Source of the DNA: JAMQKA01 sp043951865
Lineage (GTDB): Bacteria > Bacteroidota > Rhodothermia > Balneolales > Balneolaceae
Length of the DNA: 64,000 nt
Assembly (NCBI RefSeq): GCF_043951865.1
Contig: NZ_JBINJF010000022.1
Span: 1-64,000, forward strand
Direction of reading: 5' to 3'
The notes under the pieces were generated by a model, which saw nothing but the letters and a program-made list of their open reading frames with translations, had not been told where the DNA came from and made no database searches. The translations under genes and the position numbers were made by a program. Positions 34,211-43,125 of this stretch are shown in pieces. Every line of letters starts with the position of its first letter. Within the stretch, counting starts at the first letter, position 1.

Positions 34211-36418
34211 ATGAACTACAGGGGATTCATACGATTGTTGGGATCAGCATTAATTCTGGGATTGGTAACCTTGCCGGTTTACGCCCAGCAGGGCCACGAT
34301 TTCATGCACGATAAATACGACCAGATGCATGACTCCCCGATGCAGCAGAAATTCGAAAAGATAGCACCGGTGCCCGCAGGCGTGGTCTACATTCAGCGTC
34401 CCGGCGAAGGGGAGGAGGAGATTCGCGAGCATTTCCGAACGATGAAAGAGCTGGGATTTACCAACCTCAAGCAGGTGATGTCGCTGCCCGGCTGGTCCGA
34501 GGAAGAGATAAAGCTCATCGCCTTGGAAGAGGGCATCATCCCGTGGTGGTATGCCGAGGGCGGCTGGGAGCCGATTACCGATGAATTGATTGCCGAGTTG
34601 GGGTTGGAGGATCTGACCATGAAGGAGATCCGTCGCCATCCGAAAATGATTGAATATCAAAAAGGGGTGATGGAGAAACGCATCAAGCGATCGATGGCCT
34701 ACCAGGACTCGACAGGGCGGGATGCTCCGAACGGCAGCAGCTCGGCGTTTGATCCCACCGTTGGCGGGCGCGGGCTCGACCTTTCACCGGAAGGCGAGAA
34801 GCTCTTCGTTGCGTGGGCCCGGGAGCGGTACGGGGATATCGAAACACTGAATCACGCCTATAACCAACATCACGCGAACCTTCAGGCGCGGGGTGGTGCC
34901 TTTGAGTCGTGGGACGATTTCGCAAACCGCTGGGATCAGTACAACCACCGCGAGTTTCGTATCCGTCGGGATATCCTGCGCTTCAAGGCCGACTATGGTA
35001 TGCACAACCTGCAGGAACAGGTGGACGAATTTCATGAACTGCACCCCCATGCACCCTACCGGGCCGGCGGCGAGCTGGGGCTGTTTCGTCCGCACGCCTG
35101 GTTCGGGGTCGACTTCCCGGGCATCGCCGACATCATGGAGGATGACGGGTCGTTTTACCCATCCATCCACTTTACCTGGCACTTCGACCAGGTCAACGAC
35201 GAGCTGGGTCCCACCGTGTACATGCAGGCCAGCTACATCAACGACATGTTCAAGGGCGGCTGGAGCGGCGGCTGGGAAACAACCGGCGGTCCGCAGCAGT
35301 TCGGCGGGGAAAAGTTCGGTCAAAACAACAAGGGCTTTACCGTCGATGCCCCGGAGATGCAGCAGTTTACGCTGAGCATGCTCGCCTCCGGGTTCAAGGG
35401 CTGGGGACTCTGGTCGTGGAGCATCCGTACCGCCGGCGCAGAAGTGGGGGAGTACGCCCTGCTGGATCACCAAAACAATGTGACCGAGCGGGCCCGTGAA
35501 GTCGGCAAGATCGCGCAGGGGATGCAGAAATATCGCGAAGAGCTCTGGGCGGCCCACAAGGAACCGCTGGTGGGCGTCTTTTTCGACTGGGACAATGAGG
35601 CTATGTGGACCGCGCTTTCCATGAAAGGGCAGGACAGTCTCCGCTACCGCCCGATGCAGGCGCGCGTGGGACTGACACGCGGGTTGATCAACGCCGATAT
35701 CCCCTTCGAATACCTGAATCCCGATGACCTGGAGGCGGGGCTGGCCAACCGGTATCCCATCATCTACCTGCCCGGAGTTATCGCGTTAAACAAGGATCTG
35801 CTTCCCATTTTTACTGATTATGTAGAGCAGGGCGGGCGGCTGGTGATGGACATGCCGGGTGCGTGGACGGATACCTACTCGGCGCTCTTCCCCCGGGGCA
35901 CCGACTCCGAATTTGCAGAACTGTTCGGAACCGTGCTTCGGGAATACCATTTCTCGGGCATCAACCGCGACTGGTACCTGAACGGGGAGAAGCTGATCGG
36001 CTCCATCGGGTCGCTGAATCCCCGGGAGGCCGACATCATCGCCCGCTTCGACAATGGTGAACCCGCCGTCACCGAGCATCAGCTGGGAAAGGGCACGGCC
36101 GTAATCCTGGGCTACGAGGCGGCGCGGTTGTGCTTTCGACCCGGGAATACCAAAGAGGAAAAGCTGCTCCGAACATTCACTATGGGCGATTATACCACGC
36201 CCTTTCATTCAGACGGCGCTATCGTCTACCGGCTGGCCAGCCCCGATGCCGACCATTACTTTTTGCTGAATGAAGGCGAGCAGCGAAAGGTGAAACTGAA
36301 TTTCGATTACTACGAGTACGACAGCGCCAGTGATGTGGCTACCGGGGAAGCCGTTGCCCTGGATGGGTGGATCGATCTGCCCGGCCACGGGGCACGCTGG
36401 CTGCGGTACGAGAAATGA
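34211..36418 (+). CDS. GH42-like secreted protein with trimerisation domain (copy 2)
   Basis: 735 residues with a signal peptide (LLGSALILGLVTLPVYAQQ). It is a close paralogue of the protein at 17148 and lines up along its whole length: HDSPMQQKFEKIAPVPAGVVYIQRPG, IALEEGIIPWWYAEGGWEPI, PNGSSSAFDPTVGG, FVAWARERYGDIETLNHAYN, GWETTGGPQQFGG, and a flavodoxin-like part (RYPIIYLPGVIALNKDL, LVMDMPGAWTD). The candidate nucleophile Glu in WETTGG is kept. As in copy 1, no 'NE' acid/base motif is visible before the YG segment. Shared absence in two paralogues suggests a real subgroup feature rather than decay. It probably acts on a related linkage; specificity is unknown. Confidence 0.8.
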   Translation: MNYRGFIRLLGSALILGLVTLPVYAQQGHDFMHDKYDQMHDSPMQQKFEKIAPVPAGVVYIQRPGEGEEEIREHFRTMKELGFTNLKQVMSLPGWSEEEIKLIALEEGIIPWWYAEGGWEPITDELIAELGLEDLTMKEIRRHPKMIEYQKGVMEKRIKRSMAYQDSTGRDAPNGSSSAFDPTVGGRGLDLSPEGEKLFVAWARERYGDIETLNHAYNQHHANLQARGGAFESWDDFANRWDQYNHREFRIRRDILRFKADYGMHNLQEQVDEFHELHPHAPYRAGGELGLFRPHAWFGVDFPGIADIMEDDGSFYPSIHFTWHFDQVNDELGPTVYMQASYINDMFKGGWSGGWETTGGPQQFGGEKFGQNNKGFTVDAPEMQQFTLSMLASGFKGWGLWSWSIRTAGAEVGEYALLDHQNNVTERAREVGKIAQGMQKYREELWAAHKEPLVGVFFDWDNEAMWTALSMKGQDSLRYRPMQARVGLTRGLINADIPFEYLNPDDLEAGLANRYPIIYLPGVIALNKDLLPIFTDYVEQGGRLVMDMPGAWTDTYSALFPRGTDSEFAELFGTVLREYHFSGINRDWYLNGEKLIGSIGSLNPREADIIARFDNGEPAVTEHQLGKGTAVILGYEAARLCFRPGNTKEEKLLRTFTMGDYTTPFHSDGAIVYRLASPDADHYFLLNEGEQRKVKLNFDYYEYDSASDVATGEAVALDGWIDLPGHGARWLRYEK

Positions 36419-37259
36419 AAGAACACAGGATCTTGTCTCTGATTCATTTAATTCTGCCTTTTGGGCTGTACCACAAAGTTGAAAGGAGGAGTAACAATGG
36501 GTCACGAAGGGTAAAAAATTTTTAAAATACCGGTGCAAACTCCCCGCTCGTGTCCATTGGTGGCGTATATTTTGGCTCGGGTAAATGGTTGCGCTGTATT
36601 TAGGACTTCCTCAAAAAAGTCACATTTGCTACTTTCCAATAATAGAGTTGTTCCTTTTTGTGTGAACAAATCCCGAAGGTGTTCGGGACTAAAGAACCGG
36701 ACACCCCAAAAATCACCGCCGGGATTAGTTATTGGTTATTAGGAATTAGTTACTCGTTTGTCCCAAATAACTAATAACCAGTCACAAATAACTACCCTGC
36801 GCCTATGCTGCGTTTGCCCCGGCGGCTCAGAAATCACGAGGCCGGGGAAGGGAGAAATCCTGGGATTTGGGGCAGTCCCAAGTCCAGAAAATCCCTGCAC
36901 CTGATTCCGGTAAAACCACGTGGTGTGGATAAGCAAGGGCCGGGTTGGAGCCTACGGTAGAACAATATCTGGGATTTTATGGTGAGTTTTTTGGTTCGTT
37001 TTTTCCACACCGAAAAAATGAACAACCCATACCGGGAGTACCGGCAGGTAGAGATCTCAGGCTTGCAAAGGATTTCCATCCGGCCACAAATGCAAGGAAA
37101 TTTGGCAAAAGCCAGTAAACCCATGTATTTAATTATCAATTTGTTCACTTATTCATAGTTATCCAGTCAAATAGCTTGTCATAAGTACGGCCTATAAATT
37201 AAAAAGTAACCCAAAAACACTCTCAGGATATCCATAACAACATAGCTTACATATGCAGT
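36419..37259. other. Long intergenic region with several short repeats
   Basis: There is no gene in 840 bases. Near 36605-36670 is text related to the 23.4 kb element (TTCCTCAAAAAAGTCACA, TCCTTTTTGTGTGAACAAAT). Near 36726-36782 is an inverted repeat of the 'ATTGGTTATTAG / CTAATAACCAG' type. Near 36830-36860, GGGGAAGGGAGAAATCC adjoins CTGGGATTTGGGG. Repeat A3 occupies 36970-37030. The last 200 bases should contain the promoter of the beta-helix gene. Confidence 0.45.
36970..37030 (+). repeat. Interspersed repeat family A, copy 3 (right end)
   Basis: Only the T-rich right part is present: GATTTTATGGTGAGTTTTTT, GGTTCG, TTTTTTCC-ACAC-CGAAAAAA and ATGAACAACCC. The hairpin stem is preserved and its loop changed relative to copies 1 and 2. 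Confidence 0.65.
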
Positions 37260-38891
37260 GTGGTAGTACTTGCGGCAGGCATCATCGGGATGATATACGC
37301 AGATCCCGGAATTCATGCGGAAATCCAAACCAGCAAGTACAAAGTTGACACAACCACCAGCCGTGATCTTTGGCGGCAATACAAGCAAAATCCCAACACC
37401 CATTCGCATATCCCGAATGTATCGTATGCGGGATATTACAACAGCGAAAAACCGCTGATAGCCCCTGAAGTTGTAGCCGATGTCGGGGATTTCGGAGCTG
37501 CAGGCAACGGAAAGAGGGATGACATAGATGTATTCCGGTCCGCCATAAGGGCAGCTGCGGGCAAAGGCGGCGGAACGGTTCACATACCACCGGGAACATA
37601 TCGGCTTACAGGAGTTATTTACCTTCACCAAGACGGAGTGGTGCTGGCCGGGTCCGGGCAAGACAAAACCACACTCTTATTTGACGCGTCACTGACCGAA
37701 GTCCTCGGTGCCAACCGATCCGGATCCGGCCACGCTTCCGCATGGTCCTGGATGGGAGGCATGATCTGGATAGGACCTGAAGATACCTTTAACGGCAAAA
37801 AGAGATCCTATAATTCCGAATCCTGGCGTACTGCCAAAACCCTCACCGGGCTGGCAAAACCTGCAAGTCGCGGTGACAAGGTGGTGTATGTGGAAAATTC
37901 CTCCGGGTTGCAAGCGGCTGATTTTGTGCTCATGGCGTGGTCCAACCCGGTGGATCTTTCCCTGTTGCTGGAGATGGCCGGTCGTCCCAAAATGAAGAAT
38001 TATGACTGGAAGAAATCGGGGGCACGTCTCATTCAGAAGCAGGAATGGTTCTGGCCCGTTGTTATTGATTCCGTGGAAGGGAAAAGGGTTACGCTCAATC
38101 AGCCCTTGCGTATCGATGCGCTTGAAAGATGGGATGTCCAAATTAAAACACCCGGTCCCCATGTGCATGATGCCGGAATCGAAAATCTCAAAATTTCCTT
38201 TAAGAATGCACATCCAGTTCGTGAACACCTGGAGGATGTCGGCAATAACGGGATTTACATAAATCGCGCGTTGAACTGCTATGTTCGAAACGTTAAGATA
38301 CGGAATGCGGAAAACGGGTTGATTCACGCATCCGCCAAACAGACCACCGTCTCAGGCATTCATATCGAGGGGACCCGCATGCATCATGCCACCGCTCTTC
38401 GGGTGAGTTCGCATGATAACCTGATCTCGGATTTTCGTATCGAAGCCGAGGTACACCACGGTATTAACACCGAGGCTCTTTCCACGGGCAATGTATGGCG
38501 CAAGGGACGTATGGACCATGGTACATTTGATTCGCACCGGGCGATGTCGTGGGGACTGCTGCGGACCGACATTACCATTCACAATGACGGAAATCCGGGT
38601 GGGGCGAGCGATACCGGGCCGTTTTTGGGACAGCGTGTCGTACACTGGAATATTCGGATCACCAACGGTAACCCGGACTGGATATACCAGCCGGAAGCGA
38701 TCTCGATGGGTGCCTTAGTTGGGATCCGGGGTGCGCCGGTCACCGAAGAGCCTGCTTGGGCAATGCCCGAGGGAGACAAGGGTTACCTTATTGCTGATCC
38801 GGGCCAGGTACCGGAACCGACGGACCTGTTCGAGGCCCAGTTTAAACATCGCACCGGTCGGCCGCTGAATATTAATTTGAATGAGAAATAA
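37260..38891 (+). CDS. Secreted right-handed parallel beta-helix protein (pectate-lyase superfamily/GH28-like fold)
   Basis: 543 residues. The N-terminus has a hydrophobic stretch (VVLAAGIIGMIYADPGIHA). The first helix coil has the 'DFGAAGNGKRDDIDVFRSAIRAAA' and GGGTVHIPPGTYRLTGVIYL pattern typical of pectate-lyase superfamily proteins. Beta-helix coils continue (GIENLKISFKNAH, VRNVKIRNAENGLIHAS, VSGIHIEGT). The C-terminal part (MDHGTFDSHRAMSWGLLRTDITIHNDGNPGGASDTGP) is conserved in uncharacterised beta-helix proteins of PULs. It may be a lyase or hydrolase; catalytic residues cannot be fixed. The start is odd: only a GTG at 37260 is available, and the frame stays open back to 37203, so the true start may be missing or unusual. 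Confidence 0.75.
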   Translation: MVVLAAGIIGMIYADPGIHAEIQTSKYKVDTTTSRDLWRQYKQNPNTHSHIPNVSYAGYYNSEKPLIAPEVVADVGDFGAAGNGKRDDIDVFRSAIRAAAGKGGGTVHIPPGTYRLTGVIYLHQDGVVLAGSGQDKTTLLFDASLTEVLGANRSGSGHASAWSWMGGMIWIGPEDTFNGKKRSYNSESWRTAKTLTGLAKPASRGDKVVYVENSSGLQAADFVLMAWSNPVDLSLLLEMAGRPKMKNYDWKKSGARLIQKQEWFWPVVIDSVEGKRVTLNQPLRIDALERWDVQIKTPGPHVHDAGIENLKISFKNAHPVREHLEDVGNNGIYINRALNCYVRNVKIRNAENGLIHASAKQTTVSGIHIEGTRMHHATALRVSSHDNLISDFRIEAEVHHGINTEALSTGNVWRKGRMDHGTFDSHRAMSWGLLRTDITIHNDGNPGGASDTGPFLGQRVVHWNIRITNGNPDWIYQPEAISMGALVGIRGAPVTEEPAWAMPEGDKGYLIADPGQVPEPTDLFEAQFKHRTGRPLNINLNEK

Positions 38892-38970
38892 TAAATGAGA
38901 TCAAAATTGGTGATGAAATGAGAACTCGGTATATGAGAGTTAGCAAACTTCACTGATAAACTCTTTTCCC

Positions 38971-39290
38971 AGACCCTTGAAATCTTTGTAGTTACAGTGA
39001 ACGGGCCCGGGAAGTCTTATCAAATACAATGCCGCGTCATCCTGAGCGAAGGCCCTGGTGGTTTTCCAGTGCCGAAGTCGAACGGATACTCCGTGTTTAT
39101 GGCAACTGACGCGTGAATGATACCACTGAAGCTGGCGCTGCCCGTATTAAGGAGATTCTTCGGCTGTGTCGCACCGAAAGCTTTCGGTGCTCCTACGCTC
39201 AAGATGACTCAGCGTTGTTTCACAACCGCAAAAGCTGGGATTTTATTGGTTTATTTTTTCATCAGTAAAAAAATGAACACTACTAAATGT
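38971..39290 (+). repeat. Interspersed repeat family A, copy 4, interrupted by a B element
   Basis: The left part CTTGAAATCTTTGTAGTTACAGTGA (38976-39000) and the right part GGGATTTTATTGG...TTTTTTCATCAGTAAAAAAATGAACACTACT (39238-39291) match A1. Between them a complete B-family element has been accommodated in the variable core. Confidence 0.7.
39027..39220 (+). repeat. MITE-like repeat family B, copy 2
   Basis: Left end CAATGCCGCGTCATCCTGAG; right end CTCAAGATGACTCAGCGTTG. The core holds GGCAACTGACGCGTGAATGA and an inner hairpin (CACCGAAAGCTTTCGGTG). It sits inside repeat A4. Confidence 0.75.
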
Positions 39291-39358
39291 GGATTCTGAA
39301 ACCCAGACTATACAAATAGTACATTTCAATAAATATTAAAAATGAGCTGAAATTATTA

Positions 39359-41998
39359 ATGAATAAAGGATTCCATAAGCTCTTCTGTATAATTCTGTTG
39401 ATTGGTGTAATTATTCAGTGTTCCGAGACAAGAAATACAGAAAAACCCGACCCGGGCTACTTCCAGCGTACCATCCTCGATGAGAACCTGAACGAGCCGA
39501 TGGAGCTGGACGTATTCGAGGATGGCCGGGTAATATTTGTAGAGCGGTACGGCACCATAAAGCTCTACCACCCCGATACCCGTGAGACCGAAATTATCGC
39601 CGAGCTGAACGTCAATGCCGTATTCAGCCACGGACTGCTGGGCGTGGCGATCGATCCCGATTTCCGGACCAACAACTGGGTCTACCTGTTCTACTCACCC
39701 GAAACCGAAGGGGAGCAGGTGCACCGGATATCTCGTTTCAAGTTAGTTGAGGATCGTTTGGATACCCAGTCCGAACAGGTCATTCTGACGATTCCGGTCC
39801 AGCGGGACTATCACGCCCATGAAGGCGGTTCGCTGCAATTCGGTCCCGATGGAAACCTCTACATCGCCACCGGCGACAACACCAGCCCGTTTTTCCCGGA
39901 CACCCGGGCCCCCGTCGACGAGCGTCCCGGCAAGCAGGCATTCGACGCCCGGCGCACCTCCGCCAACACCAACGACCTGCGCGGGAAAATACTGCGCATC
40001 AAGCCGGAACGCGACGGTACTTACAGCATCCCCGACGGGAACCTGTTCCCGAAAGAAACACCAAAAACGCGCCCGGAGATCTACGTGATGGGCGCTAGGA
40101 ACCCGTTTCGCATGGCCGTGGACCAGGAGACCGGCTACCTGTACTGGGGCAATGTAGGCGGGGTGGATGAGGTGCACCAGGTAAGAGAAGCCGGGTTTTA
40201 CGGCTGCTGGCCTTACTTTTATGGCAATCACCAGGTTTATGACCATGTGAAGAAATACCTGGATGATATCCCTGATCCCGATAACCCGGTTAACCGCTCT
40301 CCCAACAACACGGGTCTTCGCGAGCTGCCCCGGTGCCGGCCGGCCTTCATGTGGTACTCGGACGAGCGGTTTGAGTTGCTCGGGGGCAGAGACGGCGGGA
40401 AAAATATTATGGCCGGTCCCGTGTACTATAGCGGCCGCTACCCGGATGCCCCCGGCAAGCTGCCGGAGTACTATGACGGCAGGCTGTTTATCTACGACTG
40501 GGTGCGCGACTGGATCCGCGTGGTGGAGATGGACGAGGATTACCGTTACCACGGCATGGAAACCTTCATGGACTCCACCGAGTTTTCCAGCCCGATGGAT
40601 ATGGAATTTGGTCCGGACGGCACGCTCTACCTGCTGGAATACGGCTCGCAGGGATATGCGCAGAACCCCGACGCCAGGCTCTCCCGCATCGAATACGCAA
40701 GCGGAAACCGGCGGCCTGTCGCCCGTATCAGCGCCGGGGAAACAAGGGGGGCTGCACCCTTCGAGGTTCGCTTGTCTGCCGAATATTCCCACGACCCGGA
40801 TGAGGGCGACCGGCTCAGCTACGCCTGGCGGGTTGAGGGAGGGGCCAGGGAATCCACCGGTCTTGAAACCCGGTTCCGATTCACCGAGCCCGGCCGGTAC
40901 CGGGTGGAGCTCACCGTAACCGATTCTGAAGGGGAAACCGCCCGAGACCGGGTGGAGCTGCTGGTGGGCAACGAACCGCCGGAGGTGGAGATCGCCTTGG
41001 AGGGCAACCGCGACTTTTACTGGGATAATGCCAATTACCACTATGAAGTGACCGTATACGACCGCGAGGACGGGGAGATTGGCGAAGGAATCGATCCCTC
41101 GGAAGTAAAGGTAAATTTCAAATACCAGCCTGCAACCGGAACGGCAGGCGGCGGAGAGCAGCAGGTGCCACGCGGTAAATCTCTGATGAGCCAGAGCGAC
41201 TGCAGTGCCTGTCATACCGTTGATCAGCAGGGTATCGGTCCCTCATTTCGGCAGATCGCGAATCGGTATGCCGGGCGGGAACAGGTGGTGAATACGCTGG
41301 CCGCCGCCATCATTACAGGCAGCAGCGGAAAATGGGAACAGAACACCCAGCCGATGCCGCCGCACCCGCAGTTAGAGAAACAGGAAGCGGAACAAATGGC
41401 CGAGTATATCCTCTCGCTGTCAGAAGAAAAGGCCGGTATTTCGGGGCTGCCTGTATCGGGAACCTTGCAATTTGACGAGCACTGGAAACAAACCAGGGGC
41501 AGCTACCGGCTGACCGTCTCCTACTCCGACCGCGGGGCCAACGGCATCAGGGGCCTCGAAACCACGGAAGAGATACTGTTTCGGCCACCGCGGCTGCAGG
41601 CGGAAAATTACGACCACGGCCACAGCGTGAAAACCCGCAACAAGTTTGTGGACGGCATCCAGCACGGCGCCTATATCGTGTTTGAAGATGTGGATTTGAC
41701 TGAAGTTCGATCCGTCTCATACAATGTGGCCTCCAACATGGTGGGCGGCACGGTGCAGATGCGGCTTGACAGCTTGGAGGGACCGGTCATCAGCACCGCC
41801 GAAATCGAGGGAACAGGAGAGGAGGTGGATTGGCGTGAAGAGCTCTATACCACCTCGCTGGCGTGGACGGAATTCGCGGCGCCCGTAAAAGAAACCGCCG
41901 GGGAACATGACCTCTTCCTGCTGTTCCGGAACGAAAAGGCAGCACAGGATAAACTGTTTATTCTGGATTGGATTCGGTTTCGGAATAAGCAGAATTAG
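39359..41998 (+). CDS. PQQ-type sugar dehydrogenase fused to PKD, cytochrome c and CBM6 domains
   Basis: 879 residues; signal peptide with lipobox-like Cys (GVIIQCSET). Domains: a six-bladed glucose/sorbosone dehydrogenase propeller (about 30-445; LNEPMELDVFEDGRVIFVER, HGLLGVAIDPDF, HEGGSLQFGPDGNLYIATGD, LRGKILRIKP, MGARNPFR); a PKD domain (about 450-537); a cytochrome c domain with heme site CSACH (C615, C618, H619) and candidate axial M666 in QPMPP; and a C-terminal CBM6-like domain (about 743-877; PRLQAENYDH). The propeller binds PQQ and Ca in relatives and oxidises sugar hydroxyls. The heme domain would pass electrons on. The CBM would hold the enzyme on its glycan. It is the clearest sign of oxidative sugar processing in this PUL. 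Confidence 0.88.
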   Translation: MNKGFHKLFCIILLIGVIIQCSETRNTEKPDPGYFQRTILDENLNEPMELDVFEDGRVIFVERYGTIKLYHPDTRETEIIAELNVNAVFSHGLLGVAIDPDFRTNNWVYLFYSPETEGEQVHRISRFKLVEDRLDTQSEQVILTIPVQRDYHAHEGGSLQFGPDGNLYIATGDNTSPFFPDTRAPVDERPGKQAFDARRTSANTNDLRGKILRIKPERDGTYSIPDGNLFPKETPKTRPEIYVMGARNPFRMAVDQETGYLYWGNVGGVDEVHQVREAGFYGCWPYFYGNHQVYDHVKKYLDDIPDPDNPVNRSPNNTGLRELPRCRPAFMWYSDERFELLGGRDGGKNIMAGPVYYSGRYPDAPGKLPEYYDGRLFIYDWVRDWIRVVEMDEDYRYHGMETFMDSTEFSSPMDMEFGPDGTLYLLEYGSQGYAQNPDARLSRIEYASGNRRPVARISAGETRGAAPFEVRLSAEYSHDPDEGDRLSYAWRVEGGARESTGLETRFRFTEPGRYRVELTVTDSEGETARDRVELLVGNEPPEVEIALEGNRDFYWDNANYHYEVTVYDREDGEIGEGIDPSEVKVNFKYQPATGTAGGGEQQVPRGKSLMSQSDCSACHTVDQQGIGPSFRQIANRYAGREQVVNTLAAAIITGSSGKWEQNTQPMPPHPQLEKQEAEQMAEYILSLSEEKAGISGLPVSGTLQFDEHWKQTRGSYRLTVSYSDRGANGIRGLETTEEILFRPPRLQAENYDHGHSVKTRNKFVDGIQHGAYIVFEDVDLTEVRSVSYNVASNMVGGTVQMRLDSLEGPVISTAEIEGTGEEVDWREELYTTSLAWTEFAAPVKETAGEHDLFLLFRNEKAAQDKLFILDWIRFRNKQN

Positions 41999-42106
41999 GG
42001 AGGTAATTTAGGATCTGCCTTTTGAAAATCCATTCAGGGATGGCTATGTAGCATACGCCTGTTAAACAGATATTCAGCAACACTAAACACGGGGGATTCT
42101 CATAAA

Positions 42107-42760
42107 ATGATGAATACCACAATCCGAAAATTCGTAATCACAAGTCTGTGTATAATTTTTTGCGTTATCAGTATCAAAGAAACAGCCGCCCAGGATAAAC
42201 CCGGTCTCTTCTTCCGGGAGGACTGGAAAGAGATCCCAGCCGAAATCCCCATTACGCAGCAGCATGTGGCCAACCCGGATTTAACCCTCAAAACCTACGG
42301 CCCCGGTGGCGACAGCCTGAAGAAAAGCCACCACGACCATATCCCCGACGATCCGTGGTACCTGTGGTCGGGCAATGCGGAAGGTCCCTGGGCTGCGACC
42401 CTGAAGCACCAAAGCCAAAACGTGGATCTGACCGGCAATGCCAGCATCACCTGGCGAAGCCGGCAGTCGGGTTTTCACGAACTGCGGATTATCCTGAAAA
42501 TGTCAAACGGCGACTGGCTGATCAGCGACCAGTCGGATGGGGCGGCCTCGGACTGGCGGGTGCGGGAATTTATACTGAAAGATATCCGCTGGCGGGCGTT
42601 CGACATCGAGGATATCCGCGAGGGCGGCTGGGTGAGTGAACCCGACCTGTCAAACGTCGAGGAGATCGGGGTTACGGACCTGCGCCGCGGGCACAGCTCC
42701 CCCTCCAGCTCCCGTCTCGACTGGATCGAGGTGTACGGCGAACCGGTGGATCGACCTTAA
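42107..42760 (+). CDS. Small secreted protein, probable beta-sandwich (CBM-like), function unknown
   Basis: 217 residues with a signal peptide (SLCIIFCVISIKETAAQ). The mature part is rich in beta strands: LFFREDWKEIPAEIP at the start, WYLWSGNAEGPWAATLKH, ASITWRSRQSGFHELRIILKM and, near the end, SRLDWIEVYGEPV. This layout resembles galactose-binding-like jelly-roll modules, whose last strand often reads 'D.I.vyG'. I do not recognise a family. It sits 110 bases after the PQQ dehydrogenase fusion, followed by a GH10 gene, and could be a glycan-binding partner of either. It has no catalytic motif. Confidence 0.6.
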   Translation: MMNTTIRKFVITSLCIIFCVISIKETAAQDKPGLFFREDWKEIPAEIPITQQHVANPDLTLKTYGPGGDSLKKSHHDHIPDDPWYLWSGNAEGPWAATLKHQSQNVDLTGNASITWRSRQSGFHELRIILKMSNGDWLISDQSDGAASDWRVREFILKDIRWRAFDIEDIREGGWVSEPDLSNVEEIGVTDLRRGHSSPSSSRLDWIEVYGEPVDRP

Positions 42761-42813
42761 ATAATGTGAGCCAGGGAGAAGAGAGATTTTAGATTAAATA
42801 CGACGCGGTAATG

Positions 42814-43082
42814 CTCCGGCCTTTGAAAATGGTGCCATGGTAATGGTAGCAGGAACATGAGCTTTATTAATAACAACGTCACGTCATCCTGAGTGTAGCG
42901 AAGCGGAATCGAAGGATCTCCTAATTCATGGCAACTGACGTATGAGTGATATTCAGGGCAACGGCATTTTCCGAATTTAGGAGATCCTTCGACTGCCGTG
43001 CGCCGAAGACTTTCGTACTCCTGTGCTCAATATGACTCATCGTTGTTTTGCAATAATTCGACCGGCGACCTTTAGGTTTCCG
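42814..43082 (+). repeat. Interspersed repeat family A, copy 5 (diverged), with B element inside
   Basis: The left end TCCGGCCTTTGAAAATG and a right end with ACCGGCGACCTTTAGG resemble A1 and A2, but the T-rich hairpin is degraded. B3 lies in the core, the same arrangement as in A4. Confidence 0.5.
42872..43049 (+). repeat. MITE-like repeat family B, copy 3
   Basis: Left end AACAACGTCACGTCATCCTG; right end CTCAATATGACTCATCGTTG. The core word GGCAACTGACGTATGAGTGA matches copy 2. It also contains an inner inverted pair (GAAGGATCTCCTAATTC and TTAGGAGATCCTTCG). Confidence 0.75.
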
Positions 43083-43125
43083 GTTCTTCAGTTCTTAGTT
43101 TTTTGGAATTTCAAATCGGTCCAAT

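Larger units (their letters stand above)
38892..39358. other. Intergenic region filled by nested repeats A4 and B2
   Basis: There is no gene. Repeat A4 (38971-39290) occupies most of it and carries B2 inside (39027-39220). About 70 bases then lead to the dehydrogenase gene. Confidence 0.6.
42761..43125. other. Intergenic region filled by nested repeats A5 and B3
   Basis: There is no gene. The A-like ends CCGGCCTTTGAAAA (42815-42828) and CGACCGGCGACC (about 43059-43070) bracket a B element. The following 45 bases lead to the GH10 start. Confidence 0.5.

Noticed and set aside
39743..41215. 490-codon minus-strand open frame opposite the PQQ dehydrogenase fusion.
   Set aside because: The sense strand encodes recognisable propeller, PKD and heme motifs. 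The antisense text has none.
33430..43049. The three GTCATCCTG repeats considered as a CRISPR-like array.
   Set aside because: They are dispersed, about 190 bases long, have inverted ends and lack regular spacers.
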